This document shows positions 19,263-27,980 of a DNA stretch of 64,000 bases, in pieces. Under the pieces are notes generated by a model that saw only the letters and a program-made list of their open reading frames with translations, had not been told where the DNA came from and searched no databases. The stretch comes from Vibrio tarriae. Lineage in GTDB: Bacteria; Pseudomonadota; Gammaproteobacteria; Enterobacterales; Vibrionaceae. Position 1 is the first letter of the stretch; each line of letters starts with the position of its first letter. Location: contig NZ_CP022353.1 in assembly GCF_002216685.1 (NCBI RefSeq), positions 1,426,001-1,490,000 on the forward strand, in the 5' to 3' direction. The translations under genes and the position numbers were made by a program.

Positions 19263-19631
19263 CTATTCACCGCGATAAATACAACCCGCCGTGCAGGTTT
19301 CTTTGATCTCGACTTTGCTCAGCAGCGGTAAACTGGGCTTGAGCTGTTGCCAAATCCACTTTGCCAATACTTCACTGGTTGGGTTTTCTAACCCTTCGAT
19401 ATCATTCAGATAATAGTGATCGAGACGATCATAAATCGGTTTGAATGCGGCTTTAATTTCCGCAAAATCCACAACCCAACCTGTATGAGGATCAACCTCA
19501 CCTTCAACATACAGACGAACTAAAAAAGAGTGTCCATGCAAACGACCACACTTATGACCAGCTGGCACATGCGGTAAGTGGTGAGCAGCCTCAAACATAA
19601 ACTCTTTGTATAATTCTGTTTTCATCATCAT
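19263..19631 (-). CDS. queD: 6-carboxy-tetrahydropterin synthase QueD
   Basis: Second step of queuosine (7-deazaguanine) synthesis: 7,8-dihydroneopterin triphosphate to 6-carboxy-5,6,7,8-tetrahydropterin. 122 aa, typical. The zinc histidines are in AAHHLPH and LHGHSF, with the catalytic cysteine in [10 protein letters not shown]; the C-terminal [13 protein letters not shown] completes the active site. Three consecutive ATGs start the frame; the third (19625) is best spaced from the weak GAGA site, so the true protein may be two residues shorter. It stands alone. Confidence 0.9.
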   Translation of the reverse strand: MMMKTELYKEFMFEAAHHLPHVPAGHKCGRLHGHSFLVRLYVEGEVDPHTGWVVDFAEIKAAFKPIYDRLDHYYLNDIEGLENPTSEVLAKWIWQQLKPSLPLLSKVEIKETCTAGCIYRGE

Positions 19632-19938
19632 TCTCGGGGCATAAAAAGAGCCGCAATACTAAGAAATCTCTGCAGCTGAAACAAGGCTATTCAAAACATA
19701 ATTCAGACAAACCACCTCTTTCACATAAGCTACCGAAAAACATTCCTCAATAATCAATGCAATAGCTAAGAGTCATCCATGTGATAGGCTTTAACTCCCC
19801 CCTAAGAGTATGCGTCATACCTCATATTTAAACTCACACTTTGGTTAAGGTCACACTAACAATTGGTCTACGTTTGTCACCCAGTGAATTAACGCTATAT
19901 TTACATGAATCAGGGTCACTTATAATTACAAAACTATT
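19632..19938. other. Divergent intergenic region, queD / heme-type chemoreceptor
   Basis: 307 nt, AT-rich, with no ORF and no convincing RNA structure. The only notable signal is an AT-rich TATAATTACA about 18 nt before the chemoreceptor start. Confidence 0.4.
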
Positions 19939-21570
19939 ATGAACTCATCCATTCTTAGTAAATTGCTGCTAACATTAATCACCGTGTTTGCCTTAGTTTT
20001 GGCGGGCTCAACGTCTTATCAATATTGGCAGCAAAAAGATCTCATTCATTCCGTGTTAAGTGAGCAGCTACACGACAAAGCCAGTAACTACTTTGATAGC
20101 CTGAACATGATGATGCTGACTGGCACCATGGCACAAAAAGAGACGCTACGCCAAAAAGCATTAGCACAAGATGGCATTGAACAAGTTCGCGTCATTCGAG
20201 CGCCTTCTTTAAATAAGATTTATGGCCCTGGAAGCATGGATCAACAACCGAAAGATGAAATTGATCAACGGGCATTACAAGGCGAGACCATTATAGAGCC
20301 CTATCAAGCCGATTGGGGGAAAGGCATTGTGGTTGCCTTGCCGATGAAGTCGAGTGAAAACTATCGTGGTACTAACTGTGTGGCTTGTCATATCGCACCA
20401 GAAGGTGAAGTGCTTGGTGTGATTCGTCTTGAGTTTAATCTTAATCACTTAACACAAATGGTGAATCATCGCACTCTTATTGGTGTCGGCATTATGTCGG
20501 TTATTGCGCTGTTTGGTTTTATGTTGACGCTGTTTTTTATGCGTAGAATTATCGTTCTGCCTTTGCAAAAAACGTCGGCCTTTATGTGTGAGGTGAGTAA
20601 GAGTAAAGATCTTTCCCATCGACTCGAAAACGATAGAAAAGATGAACTCGGACAACTGGCGGTATCCATCAACTCCCTGATGGATACGGTGTCAGACAGC
20701 TTGCAACAAGTGCAAGACACTTCCCATTCCCTTGCTGATTCGGCTAAAAAGCTTACGAATGTCGCACAAGTCACCGATCAGGCGGCCAACAATCAACAAA
20801 AAGAAACTGCAGAAGTGCAAACCAACATCACGGATATGCAAGGTAAGCAGCAACAAGTGGAGTTTGCTACCGAAGAAGCGTCTAAATTGGTCAATCACAC
20901 CACCAGTATTGTTCAGCAAAGTGCCAAGCAAGCACACGCAGCCAGTGAAGATATCAAAAATCTGGTGGGCGATATTGAGGCGGTAAAACAACGTATTGTG
21001 GAATTAAATAATCAAACTGGCCAAGTATCATCCATTCTTGGCGTGATCAAAGGCATTGCCGAACAAACTAACTTACTTGCGCTGAATGCCGCTATTGAGG
21101 CGGCGCGAGCGGGCGAACAAGGTCGCGGTTTTGCTGTCGTTGCAGATGAAGTGCGTCATCTTGCATCACGCACCACGGAAGCCACCGGAAATATTGAAAA
21201 CATCATCGCAGGATTTCAGCGTGACAGCCAAGCCTCGCTCTCTTCGGTCGATACCGTCTGCTCTCATGCTCATCAGCGTTCATCCGAAGTGGAAGAGCTC
21301 TCAGCGGCCATGACTCGTGTGGTCAGCGAAATGCAACAAGTGCTAAGCCATGCTATGGGTATTCAAGAGCAGACCAAACGCACCACGGAAGTCAGTCATG
21401 AGATCCAAAATAAGGTTGATGTCATCACTCATCACGCGAACAACACATCACAATCGGCAAGTGAGACACGTGAGATCAGCATCGATCTTGAACATTTGTC
21501 ACAACAATTGGAGTCCTTGCTGAATCAATTTACTTTGATTGCTAAGAATTCTGCGCGGAAACCACATTAA
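19939..21570 (+). CDS. Chemoreceptor with periplasmic CxxCH (c-type heme) sensor domain
   Basis: 543-aa methyl-accepting chemotaxis protein. TM1 is at about residues 8-26, a periplasmic domain spans 27-177, TM2 about 178-202, HAMP 203-255 and the signalling hairpin 256-543, with tip [20 protein letters not shown] at about 375-394. The periplasmic domain contains NCVACH (C147-H151), the covalent c-type heme attachment motif; it lies on the side where cytochrome c maturation works. Heme-bearing chemoreceptors are known from Geobacter, where they sense redox state or gases. Here the likely ligand or redox signal is inferred, not shown. It is a single gene upstream of asnS. Confidence 0.87.
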   Translation: MNSSILSKLLLTLITVFALVLAGSTSYQYWQQKDLIHSVLSEQLHDKASNYFDSLNMMMLTGTMAQKETLRQKALAQDGIEQVRVIRAPSLNKIYGPGSMDQQPKDEIDQRALQGETIIEPYQADWGKGIVVALPMKSSENYRGTNCVACHIAPEGEVLGVIRLEFNLNHLTQMVNHRTLIGVGIMSVIALFGFMLTLFFMRRIIVLPLQKTSAFMCEVSKSKDLSHRLENDRKDELGQLAVSINSLMDTVSDSLQQVQDTSHSLADSAKKLTNVAQVTDQAANNQQKETAEVQTNITDMQGKQQQVEFATEEASKLVNHTTSIVQQSAKQAHAASEDIKNLVGDIEAVKQRIVELNNQTGQVSSILGVIKGIAEQTNLLALNAAIEAARAGEQGRGFAVVADEVRHLASRTTEATGNIENIIAGFQRDSQASLSSVDTVCSHAHQRSSEVEELSAAMTRVVSEMQQVLSHAMGIQEQTKRTTEVSHEIQNKVDVITHHANNTSQSASETREISIDLEHLSQQLESLLNQFTLIAKNSARKPH

Positions 21571-21716
21571 AGGTTGAAGCTGACAAATTGACAGGTAATA
21601 TGTTCCGTTGAATCTGTAAAACTCTCTACAACCCAATGTTTCGTCTATTTTTTGCGCGATGACGAGCGCAAATGGCATTGGGATGTCTTTATATCTCAAC
21701 GGAGACTGTAATAAAC

Positions 21717-23117
21717 ATGACTTACGCGCCTGTAAATGACGTACTCAGCGGCAAGCTCGCAGTAGACAGTGAAGTCACTGTTCGCGGCTGGATTCGCACA
21801 CGTCGTGATTCCAAAGCTGGAATTTCGTTTCTTGCCATCTATGACGGCTCTTGTTTCAACCCGATTCAGGCCGTGGTTCCTAATAATCTCAATAACTACG
21901 ACAACGAAGTTCTGAAGCTCACTACAGGCTGTTCCGTTGAAGTAACCGGTAAGATTGTTGAATCTCCAGCTTCAGGCCAAGCATTTGAACTGGCTGCGTC
22001 TGACGTAAAAGTCGTCGGTTGGGTTGAAGATGCTGACACTTACCCAATGGCGAAAACGCGTCATTCGATTGAATATCTGCGTGAAGTGGCTCACCTGCGT
22101 CCACGTACTAACGTGATCGGTGCGGTTGCGCGTGTTCGTAACTGCTTGGCACAAGCGATTCACCGTTTCTACCATGAACAAGGTTACTTCTGGGTTTCAG
22201 CGCCTCTTATCACCGCTTCTGATGCAGAAGGTGCGGGTGAAATGTTCCGCGTATCAACGCTGGATATGGAAAACCTACCGCGTACGGATGCAGGTAAAGT
22301 GGATTACAACCAAGACTTCTTTGGTAAAGAAACCTTCCTGACCGTATCTGGCCAGCTCAACGCGGAAGCTTACGCTTGTGCGATCAGCAAAGTGTACACT
22401 TTCGGCCCAACATTCCGTGCGGAAAACTCAAACACCAGCCGTCACTTGGCGGAATTCTGGATGGTTGAACCTGAAGTTGCATTCGCTGACCTGAACACTG
22501 TAGCAAAACTGGCTGAAGACATGCTGAAGTACGTGTTCAAAGCCGTACTGGCAGAGCGTCGTGACGATCTTGAGTTCTTTAACGATCGTATTAATAACGA
22601 AGTGATTGCGCGTCTTGAGCAATTTGTTGAATCTGATTTCGCACAAGTGGATTACACCGATGCGATTGAAATTCTGAAAAACTGCGGCAAAACGTTTGAG
22701 TTCCCTGTTGAATGGGGCATTGATTTGGCTTCTGAGCACGAGCGTTTCCTTGCAGAAGAGCACTTCAAAGCACCGGTTATCGTGAAGAACTATCCAAAAG
22801 ACATCAAAGCGTTTTACATGCGTATGAACGAAGATGGCAAAACCGTTGCAGCGATGGACGTCTTGGCACCGGGCATTGGTGAAATCATCGGCGGTTCACA
22901 GCGTGAAGAGCGTTTGGATATTCTTGATGCGCGTATGCGTGAATTTGGCATCGATCCTGAGCACATGGACTGGTATCGCGACCTGCGCCGTTACGGCACA
23001 GTGCCGCACGCGGGCTTTGGTCTGGGCTTCGAGCGTCTAGTCTCTTACGTCACTGGTATGGGCAACGTGCGTGACGTGATCCCATTCCCACGTACCCCAC
23101 GCAGCGCGAGTTTCTAA
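21717..23117 (+). CDS. asnS: Asparaginyl-tRNA synthetase
   Basis: Class IIb aminoacyl-tRNA synthetase charging tRNA-Asn. The start ATG 21717 gives 466 aa, exactly the E. coli length, with GGAG about 15 nt upstream. An N-terminal OB-fold anticodon-binding domain (about 1-120, [20 protein letters not shown]) is followed by the catalytic core with motif 2 ([21 protein letters not shown]) and motif 3 ([16 protein letters not shown]). A bidirectional terminator follows. Confidence 0.97.
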   Translation: MTYAPVNDVLSGKLAVDSEVTVRGWIRTRRDSKAGISFLAIYDGSCFNPIQAVVPNNLNNYDNEVLKLTTGCSVEVTGKIVESPASGQAFELAASDVKVVGWVEDADTYPMAKTRHSIEYLREVAHLRPRTNVIGAVARVRNCLAQAIHRFYHEQGYFWVSAPLITASDAEGAGEMFRVSTLDMENLPRTDAGKVDYNQDFFGKETFLTVSGQLNAEAYACAISKVYTFGPTFRAENSNTSRHLAEFWMVEPEVAFADLNTVAKLAEDMLKYVFKAVLAERRDDLEFFNDRINNEVIARLEQFVESDFAQVDYTDAIEILKNCGKTFEFPVEWGIDLASEHERFLAEEHFKAPVIVKNYPKDIKAFYMRMNEDGKTVAAMDVLAPGIGEIIGGSQREERLDILDARMREFGIDPEHMDWYRDLRRYGTVPHAGFGLGFERLVSYVTGMGNVRDVIPFPRTPRSASF

Positions 23118-23138
23118 TTCCGCTCTGTTGAATGTAAA

Positions 23139-23165
23139 AACCGTCTCAAACGAGACGGTTTTTTT
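23139..23165. terminator. Bidirectional terminator between asnS and thiD
   Basis: Perfect 9-bp stem AACCGTCTC / GAGACGGTT with a 4-nt loop. It has T tracts on both strands and sits 21 nt after asnS and 18 nt after thiD. Confidence 0.9.
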
Positions 23166-23182
23166 ATACTTCAAGCTCACTC

Positions 23183-24031
23183 TTATTGGCTTTTCTGGTG
23201 GCTTTTAGCCATTTTCAGTAGATAAAAATGGTGTATCGGCCCATAACCTTGGCCGATCCTTAATTGATCGGCATGCACAATCGCTTGGTGGATATATTGT
23301 TTGGCTTTATCGACCGCTTCCACTAACTCAGCCCCCTGCGCTAAGTATGAGGCGATCGCAGATGAGAGTGAGCAGCCCGTGCCATGCGTATTCTTCGTAG
23401 CAATACGGGGCGCACAGAAATGACGACTATCACCACTTTGAATCAGTAAGTCATCACTGTTGGCTTGCTGATGGTCGTGACCGCCTTTGAGCAGTACCGC
23501 TGGTGTGTTTAACTGACTAAGCGCGGTAATACCCTGCTGCGGATTCTGCTGCCATTCTTGTTGCGTCATCCCCACTAAAACCGCCGCTTCTGGCAGATTA
23601 GGCGTAATGAGATTGGCTAACGGTAATAGCTCACGTTTTAACGTCTCGACTGCCTCTGCCGCCAATAAATGATGGCCACTGGTTGAGATCATCACTGGGT
23701 CGAGCACAATCCATTTCGGTTGATATTGGCGTAATTTTTTAGCAACCAGAGCGATGATTGGGGCATCCGCCAGCATACCAATTTTGACTGCCAAGACGGG
23801 AATATCGCTAAACACGGCGTCTAACTGTTGCTCAACCACCGCTAATGGCAAAGGAAAAACGGCGGAAACACCCTGCGTATTTTGTGCGGTAATCGCGGTA
23901 ATCACTGAGCAGGCGTAACCCCCTGTCGCTGAAATGGCTTTGATATCGGCTTGAATGCCCGCCCCCCCGCCGCTGTCTGAACCGGCAATGGTGAGTACAA
24001 TCGGTGTTTGAAGAGAAGAATTTGATGGCAT
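23183..24031 (-). CDS. thiD: Hydroxymethylpyrimidine (phosphate) kinase ThiD
   Basis: Phosphorylates HMP and HMP-P for thiamine synthesis or salvage. ATG 24031 (MPSNSSLQTPIVLTIAGSD) is preceded by AGGAG at 5 nt; the frame continues 19 codons upstream but that part overlaps regulatory RNA. 282 aa. Ribokinase-fold motifs: TIAGSDSGGGAGIQAD, LDPVMISTSGH and NTHGTGCSLSSAIA (anion hole and catalytic Asp/Cys region). It is an orphan thiD not grouped with thiM or thiE. It is controlled by the TPP riboswitch directly upstream. Confidence 0.93.
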   Translation of the reverse strand: MPSNSSLQTPIVLTIAGSDSGGGAGIQADIKAISATGGYACSVITAITAQNTQGVSAVFPLPLAVVEQQLDAVFSDIPVLAVKIGMLADAPIIALVAKKLRQYQPKWIVLDPVMISTSGHHLLAAEAVETLKRELLPLANLITPNLPEAAVLVGMTQQEWQQNPQQGITALSQLNTPAVLLKGGHDHQQANSDDLLIQSGDSRHFCAPRIATKNTHGTGCSLSSAIASYLAQGAELVEAVDKAKQYIHQAIVHADQLRIGQGYGPIHHFYLLKMAKSHQKSQ

Positions 24032-24037
24032 AAAGGC

Positions 24038-24054
24038 TCCTGTGAAAAACAGGA
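24038..24054 (-). promoter_or_regulatory. Shine-Dalgarno-sequestering hairpin of the thiD leader
   Basis: On the minus strand TCCTGT pairs with ACAGGA across a 5-nt loop. The 3' arm contains the AGGA of the thiD ribosome binding site. This is the expected expression platform of a translation-controlling TPP riboswitch. Confidence 0.75.
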
Positions 24055-24101
24055 ACTGATCCCAAACCGCAGATAAATGGTAAGACAATACGAGCTGTTG
24101 A

Positions 24102-24338
24102 GGATAGTTCCCTACGTCAGTCCTAACTGAATCAGGTTCAACGGGTCTCGCTGCGCGATCTCAGCCTTTGATTCGCACGTTGTTATACCCAAACTACTTG
24201 GAGTTGCAAGTAGGCGGCAAGTGAGTTCATCCCCATGAGCATAGATAAACTATGTGATTGGGGTGAACGAACGTAGCCAACACCGCTGCAGCTTCAAGTA
24301 AGAAGGGTATATACGCTCTCAGGCTCCCCGACTACAGG
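24102..24338 (-). promoter_or_regulatory. TPP riboswitch (thi-box) interrupted by an ERIC repeat in P3
   Basis: Read on the minus strand, the conserved pieces are GTAGTCGGGGAGCC (P1/P2 5' side, 24322-24335), then GGCTGAGA (24158-24165), ACCCGTTGAACCTGAT (24131-24146) and GACGTAGGGAACTAT (24104-24118). P1 can form by GTAGT with ACTAT, and P2 by GGG with CCC. About 150 nt, mostly the ERIC at 24184-24310, separate the two arms of P3 (AGCC / GGCT). All aptamer core segments are intact. Confidence 0.9.
24184..24310. repeat. ERIC-like repeat, full length, inside the thiD riboswitch
   Basis: A 127-bp copy beginning TATACCCAAACTACTTGGAG and ending TTCAAGTAAGAAGGGTAT. Its inverted ends would form a long hairpin stacked on riboswitch stem P3. 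Confidence 0.93.
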
Positions 24339-24567
24339 GCGTATCTTAACAGTATTCCTTGATACAAAAAGCAATTATTGCTCCTCTCAATCGTTACACT
24401 CTGATACGACCACTCAAAAAATGTTCGCTTTAAAGTGGTCATCACCCAACAATGTCTATAGAATCCGCGCCTTTATTCAAAATGATAATAAATCGCACTC
24501 ACTTTAATGATGCCACTTATACTTAACTAGCCGTAACTTATTGACCATTTGGGTTCTATCACTTGCT

Positions 24568-26019
24568 ATGAAAAACACGATTTACCATGCCCCACTGACG
24601 TTTGGACTTTATGCGCTTGCTGGAGTGCTCTTTGCGCTTTACACAAGCCGAGTCTGTCCTTTTCTCGCGACATTAAGCACTCGTGAAATCGCCACTCAGG
24701 TGGGTGCTGTCTTCATCCTCGCATGGCTGATTCGGCATACTCTGCTTCGCCAGCACATTTGGGCAAGAAAACAGCAATTTATCCAATTGGACACGGCACT
24801 CCTCTTCGCAATGAGTTTGCCTTTAGCGCTTTACTACAATCTGCAATACCAGTTCACGTTAGACAGTAATTTAAAAGTACTGTTTGGAATGACCTTATTT
24901 GGTTTCTTCACCGGAGCGTTATTGCAATTAAGCAGTAAGTTAAGAACGCTGCGCCAAATGCCTCAAAGTCAGAACCTTGCTCTCTCTTCTGATGAGCGAC
25001 GTTCCTTAGTCAAACAGCTGATTGGCTTGATCGTCCTTTTAATCAGCACACTGACGGTGATGCTCAGCATGGTCGCAATCAAAGATATTCACTGGCTGGA
25101 AAATAACCCTGCGCGCCTACTTGATGGCAGTGGCAAGATCAGCATTGTGAAAGAGTTTGCCTTTTTGTCCTTGGTGTTAGGCGGCTACATCACGGCCATT
25201 CTCGTTCTCTGGAGTCGAGTGATGAAAGAGATCCTCGACCATCAGGAGCGCTCATTGCAAGCCGTGACGCAAGGCAACCTCCAAGTACGCCTTCCCGTCT
25301 ACTCTAACGATGAGTTAGGCAATGTCGCCATGTTGACCAATCAGATGTTAGACAGCTTAGAAGCTACGCAAAATGAGGTCAAAACCACACGTGATGTGGC
25401 TATCGTCAGCTTATCGGCTCTTGCGGAATCACGAGATAACGAGACAGGGGCACATATTCTTCGCACTCAAGAATACGTCAAAGCGTTAGCAGAATATCTC
25501 GCTGCTTTTCCCCAATATTCAACGCTGTTAACCCCGGCTTATATCGAACTACTCTACAAATCCGCGCCATTACATGATGTAGGCAAGGTTGGCATTCCAG
25601 ATTCGGTTCTGCTCAAACCGGGCAAACTGACCGATGAGGAGTTCACCGTCATGAAAGAGCATCCGCGTATCGGGGCGCAAGCACTTGCGATTGCTGAGCG
25701 CCATTTAGGGACGAGCTCCTTCCTCGCTATTGCCAAAGAAATTGCCCTCACTCACCACGAAAAATGGGATGGCACGGGTTATCCGGCGCAATTACAAGGA
25801 GAAGCCATCCCGCTTTCCGGTCGCTTAATGGCGTTAGCCGATGTGTATGATGCCTTGATTTCAGCTCGGGTTTATAAACCGGCTTTTAGTCATGACAAAG
25901 CCAAATCAATTATTGTCGAAGGCAGTGGTCACCATTTTGATCCTGCCGTGGTCGAGGCTTTTCTCGCGGTTGAGGAAAAGTTCGTAGCCATTGCAGCACA
26001 CTTTAAAGATGCTGCATAA
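24568..26019 (+). CDS. Membrane HD-GYP phosphodiesterase with HAMP domain
   Basis: Predicted cyclic-di-GMP (or related dinucleotide) phosphodiesterase. I choose ATG 24568 (MKNTIYHAPLTF, 483 aa); a TTG nine codons upstream is also possible. The N-terminal half has about six hydrophobic segments, including one near 155-172 and one near 196-215, with a 30-residue extracytoplasmic loop between them. HAMP follows (about 220-275), then the HD-GYP domain: HD pair in APLHDVGKVG (H336, D337), EHPRIG, and HHEKWDGTGYP (396-406). All metal-ligand and GYP residues are present, so it should be catalytically competent. It is divergent from thiD. Confidence 0.9.
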   Translation: MKNTIYHAPLTFGLYALAGVLFALYTSRVCPFLATLSTREIATQVGAVFILAWLIRHTLLRQHIWARKQQFIQLDTALLFAMSLPLALYYNLQYQFTLDSNLKVLFGMTLFGFFTGALLQLSSKLRTLRQMPQSQNLALSSDERRSLVKQLIGLIVLLISTLTVMLSMVAIKDIHWLENNPARLLDGSGKISIVKEFAFLSLVLGGYITAILVLWSRVMKEILDHQERSLQAVTQGNLQVRLPVYSNDELGNVAMLTNQMLDSLEATQNEVKTTRDVAIVSLSALAESRDNETGAHILRTQEYVKALAEYLAAFPQYSTLLTPAYIELLYKSAPLHDVGKVGIPDSVLLKPGKLTDEEFTVMKEHPRIGAQALAIAERHLGTSSFLAIAKEIALTHHEKWDGTGYPAQLQGEAIPLSGRLMALADVYDALISARVYKPAFSHDKAKSIIVEGSGHHFDPAVVEAFLAVEEKFVAIAAHFKDAA

Positions 26020-26028
26020 GGTTGTAGT

Positions 26029-26125
26029 TATACCTTTCCTACTTGAAGCTGCAGCGGTGTTGGCAACGTTCGTTCACCCCAATGACATCGTTTATCTATG
26101 CTCATGGGGATGAACTCACTTGCTG
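26029..26125. repeat. Truncated ERIC-like repeat (reverse orientation)
   Basis: Begins TATACCTTTCCTACTTGAAG and keeps the core (TTCGTTCACCCCAATGACAT, CTCATGGGGATGAACTCACT). The expected last 30 nt are missing and are replaced by a CTTTG tandem array. It starts 9 nt after the HD-GYP stop. Confidence 0.88.
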
Positions 26126-26170
26126 CTTTGTTTTGCTTTGTTTTGCTTTGCTTTGCTTTGCTTTGCTTTG
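26126..26170. repeat. Pentanucleotide tandem repeat (CTTTG/TTTTG, 9 units)
   Basis: Nine consecutive 5-mers: CTTTG with the second and fourth units TTTTG, then five perfect CTTTG. It abuts the broken end of the ERIC element, 310 nt before the aspartate aminotransferase start. Such arrays change length by slippage. Confidence 0.92.
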
Positions 26171-26479
26171 CGGATGCTCAATCCATGACGATGGAAAGAA
26201 ATGAAAATTTAATACGTAATGATCTGTACATCGCCAAATCTTATCTTATTGATGTATTGCCTCAATAACCGGACAAAAATTCATCTCGCCTTAGGCTGAA
26301 AAGCCCAAGGCTTTTACATCACAAATGACCAACTATTCCCAGTTTTTCACCCAAGTAAAAATTTTTCGATATTTTCTTTCAGGTGCTGTTGTCACCTGAA
26401 TACGAGGGAGGTATAAATACGGTAAATTTTGATGAGTTCAATCATCCCTTCCCACCCTAACTTGACATGGATGTGCTTT

Positions 26480-27619
26480 ATGTTCGAAAAAGTCGTTGCC
26501 GCTCCCGCTGACCCTATCCTAGGTTTAACTGAAGAGTTCAAAAAAGACCCTCGTACCGACAAAATTAACCTCGGTGTAGGTATTTATAAGAATGAAGCAG
26601 GTGAAACCCCGGTTCTCGCTACTGTAAAGAAAGCAGAAGCCGCACTGCTTGAGTCAGAGAAAACCAAATCTTATCTCACGATTGAAGGGACAGCTGAGTA
26701 CGGTTTAGCAGTACAAAAACTGCTGTTCGGCGCGAATTCGGACATAGTGACACAAAAACTGGCAAAAACAGCGCAAGCCCCTGGTGGCACTGGTGCGCTG
26801 CGTGTGGCGGGTGAATTTATTAAGCGTCAACTGGGCGATGTGAAAGTCTGGATCAGTAACCCAACTTGGGCTAACCATCACGGTGTGTTCAATGCCGCTG
26901 GCTTGGAAACTACGCAATACGCTTATTATGATGCCAAAGCCAAAGACAAAGATTTTGCCGCTATGCTGGCAGATTTAGAGCAGGCAGAGAAAGGCGATGT
27001 GGTTTTACTGCACGGCTGCTGCCACAATCCAACGGGTATTGACCCAACAGAGCAAGAGTGGGAAGTACTGGCGAAATTGGTGGCTGACAAAGGCTTACTG
27101 CCTCTGTTTGACTTTGCTTACCAAGGCTTTGCTTCAGGTGTGGAAGAAGACGCGGCTGGCCTACGTATTTTTGCGAAATACAACTCTGAGATTCTGGTTG
27201 CCAGCTCTTTCTCAAAGAACTTTGGCTTGTACAACGAACGTGTCGGTGCCTTCACGCTGGTTGCACCTTCAACAGCCGTTGCAGAAACGGCGTTCTCACA
27301 AGTTAAAGCGATTATCCGCTCTATCTACTCAAACCCACCGGCTCACGGTGCTGCCGTCGTCACTTATATTCTGAACAACCCAGAATTACGCGCAGAATGG
27401 GAAGCCGAAGTCGCAGAAATGCGTGAACGCATTCAAGAGATGCGCGTACTTTTCGTTAACACATTGAAAGAAGTGGGTGTAGACGCTGACTTTAGCTTTA
27501 TCGAGCGTCAAAACGGCATGTTCTCTTTCTCTGGCCTAAGCAAAGAGCAAGTTGCACGCCTCAAATCAGAGTTGGGTATCTATATCGTCGGCTCTGGCCG
27601 CATCAGCGTAGCGGGATGA
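26480..27619 (+). CDS. aspC: Aspartate/aromatic aminotransferase, 3' end frameshifted
   Basis: PLP-dependent class I aminotransferase (aspartate + 2-oxoglutarate to oxaloacetate + glutamate). From ATG 26480 ([16 protein letters not shown], the family start; weak ribosome binding site) the frame gives 379 aa. It has the PLP-lysine motif [29 protein letters not shown] and SGRISVAG with the substrate arginine. Translation stops at TGA right after VAG. The next bases in the -1 related frame (27616-27669) encode [17 protein letters not shown], which continues the E. coli AspC alignment and would restore 396 aa, the family length. One base appears to be missing in the GGG run at 27613-27615. Confidence 0.88.
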   Translation: MFEKVVAAPADPILGLTEEFKKDPRTDKINLGVGIYKNEAGETPVLATVKKAEAALLESEKTKSYLTIEGTAEYGLAVQKLLFGANSDIVTQKLAKTAQAPGGTGALRVAGEFIKRQLGDVKVWISNPTWANHHGVFNAAGLETTQYAYYDAKAKDKDFAAMLADLEQAEKGDVVLLHGCCHNPTGIDPTEQEWEVLAKLVADKGLLPLFDFAYQGFASGVEEDAAGLRIFAKYNSEILVASSFSKNFGLYNERVGAFTLVAPSTAVAETAFSQVKAIIRSIYSNPPAHGAAVVTYILNNPELRAEWEAEVAEMRERIQEMRVLFVNTLKEVGVDADFSFIERQNGMFSFSGLSKEQVARLKSELGIYIVGSGRISVAG

Positions 27620-27669
27620 CCAAATCAAACATGCTACCCTTGTGCCAAGGCATTGCTGCGGTGATGTAA
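27616..27669 (+). pseudogene. aspC: Out-of-frame C-terminal remainder of aspC
   Basis: 17 codons ([17 protein letters not shown]) ending in TAA, matching the expected final helix of AspC. They are displaced by one base from the main frame, and a terminator follows 23 nt later, as expected for the original gene end. Confidence 0.8.
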
Positions 27670-27691
27670 TCGCATCGTCAATGACTCTCTT

Positions 27692-27721
27692 AAACCGGCT
27701 GGAATATGGCCGGTTTTTTTT
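27692..27721 (+). terminator. Rho-independent terminator after aspC
   Basis: Stem AAACCGGC / GCCGGTTT with a 9-nt loop followed by eight T residues. Confidence 0.9.
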
Positions 27722-27729
27722 ACTGTTCA

Positions 27730-27856
27730 TATACCCAAACTACTTGGAGTTGCAGGTAGGCAGCAAGTGAGTTCATCCCCATGAGCATAGATACACTATG
27801 TGATTGGGGTGAACGAACGTAGCCAACACCGCTGCAGCTTCAAGTAGGAAGGATAT
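27730..27856. repeat. ERIC-like intergenic repeat, full length
   Basis: A 127-bp copy with the same ends and core as the copy at 24184. It lies between the aspC terminator and the CBS/nucleotidyltransferase gene, 124 nt before that start. Confidence 0.92.
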
Positions 27857-27980
27857 AGATAGACTCCTTTCCCTCTCTCTGCGTGCTCCGATTAGTCCTA
27901 AGGCAATAAATTGAGGTAGTATGGTCGGCCATACCGCCAAAAACATCGCCTAACGCATGTTTGTAACGATAGGAGCCGCC

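Noticed and set aside
27613..27619. Programmed ribosomal frameshift in aspC
   Set aside because: There is no slippery heptamer or following pseudoknot; only a three-G run precedes the stop, and a terminator hairpin comes 70 nt later. A deletion or sequencing error is simpler.
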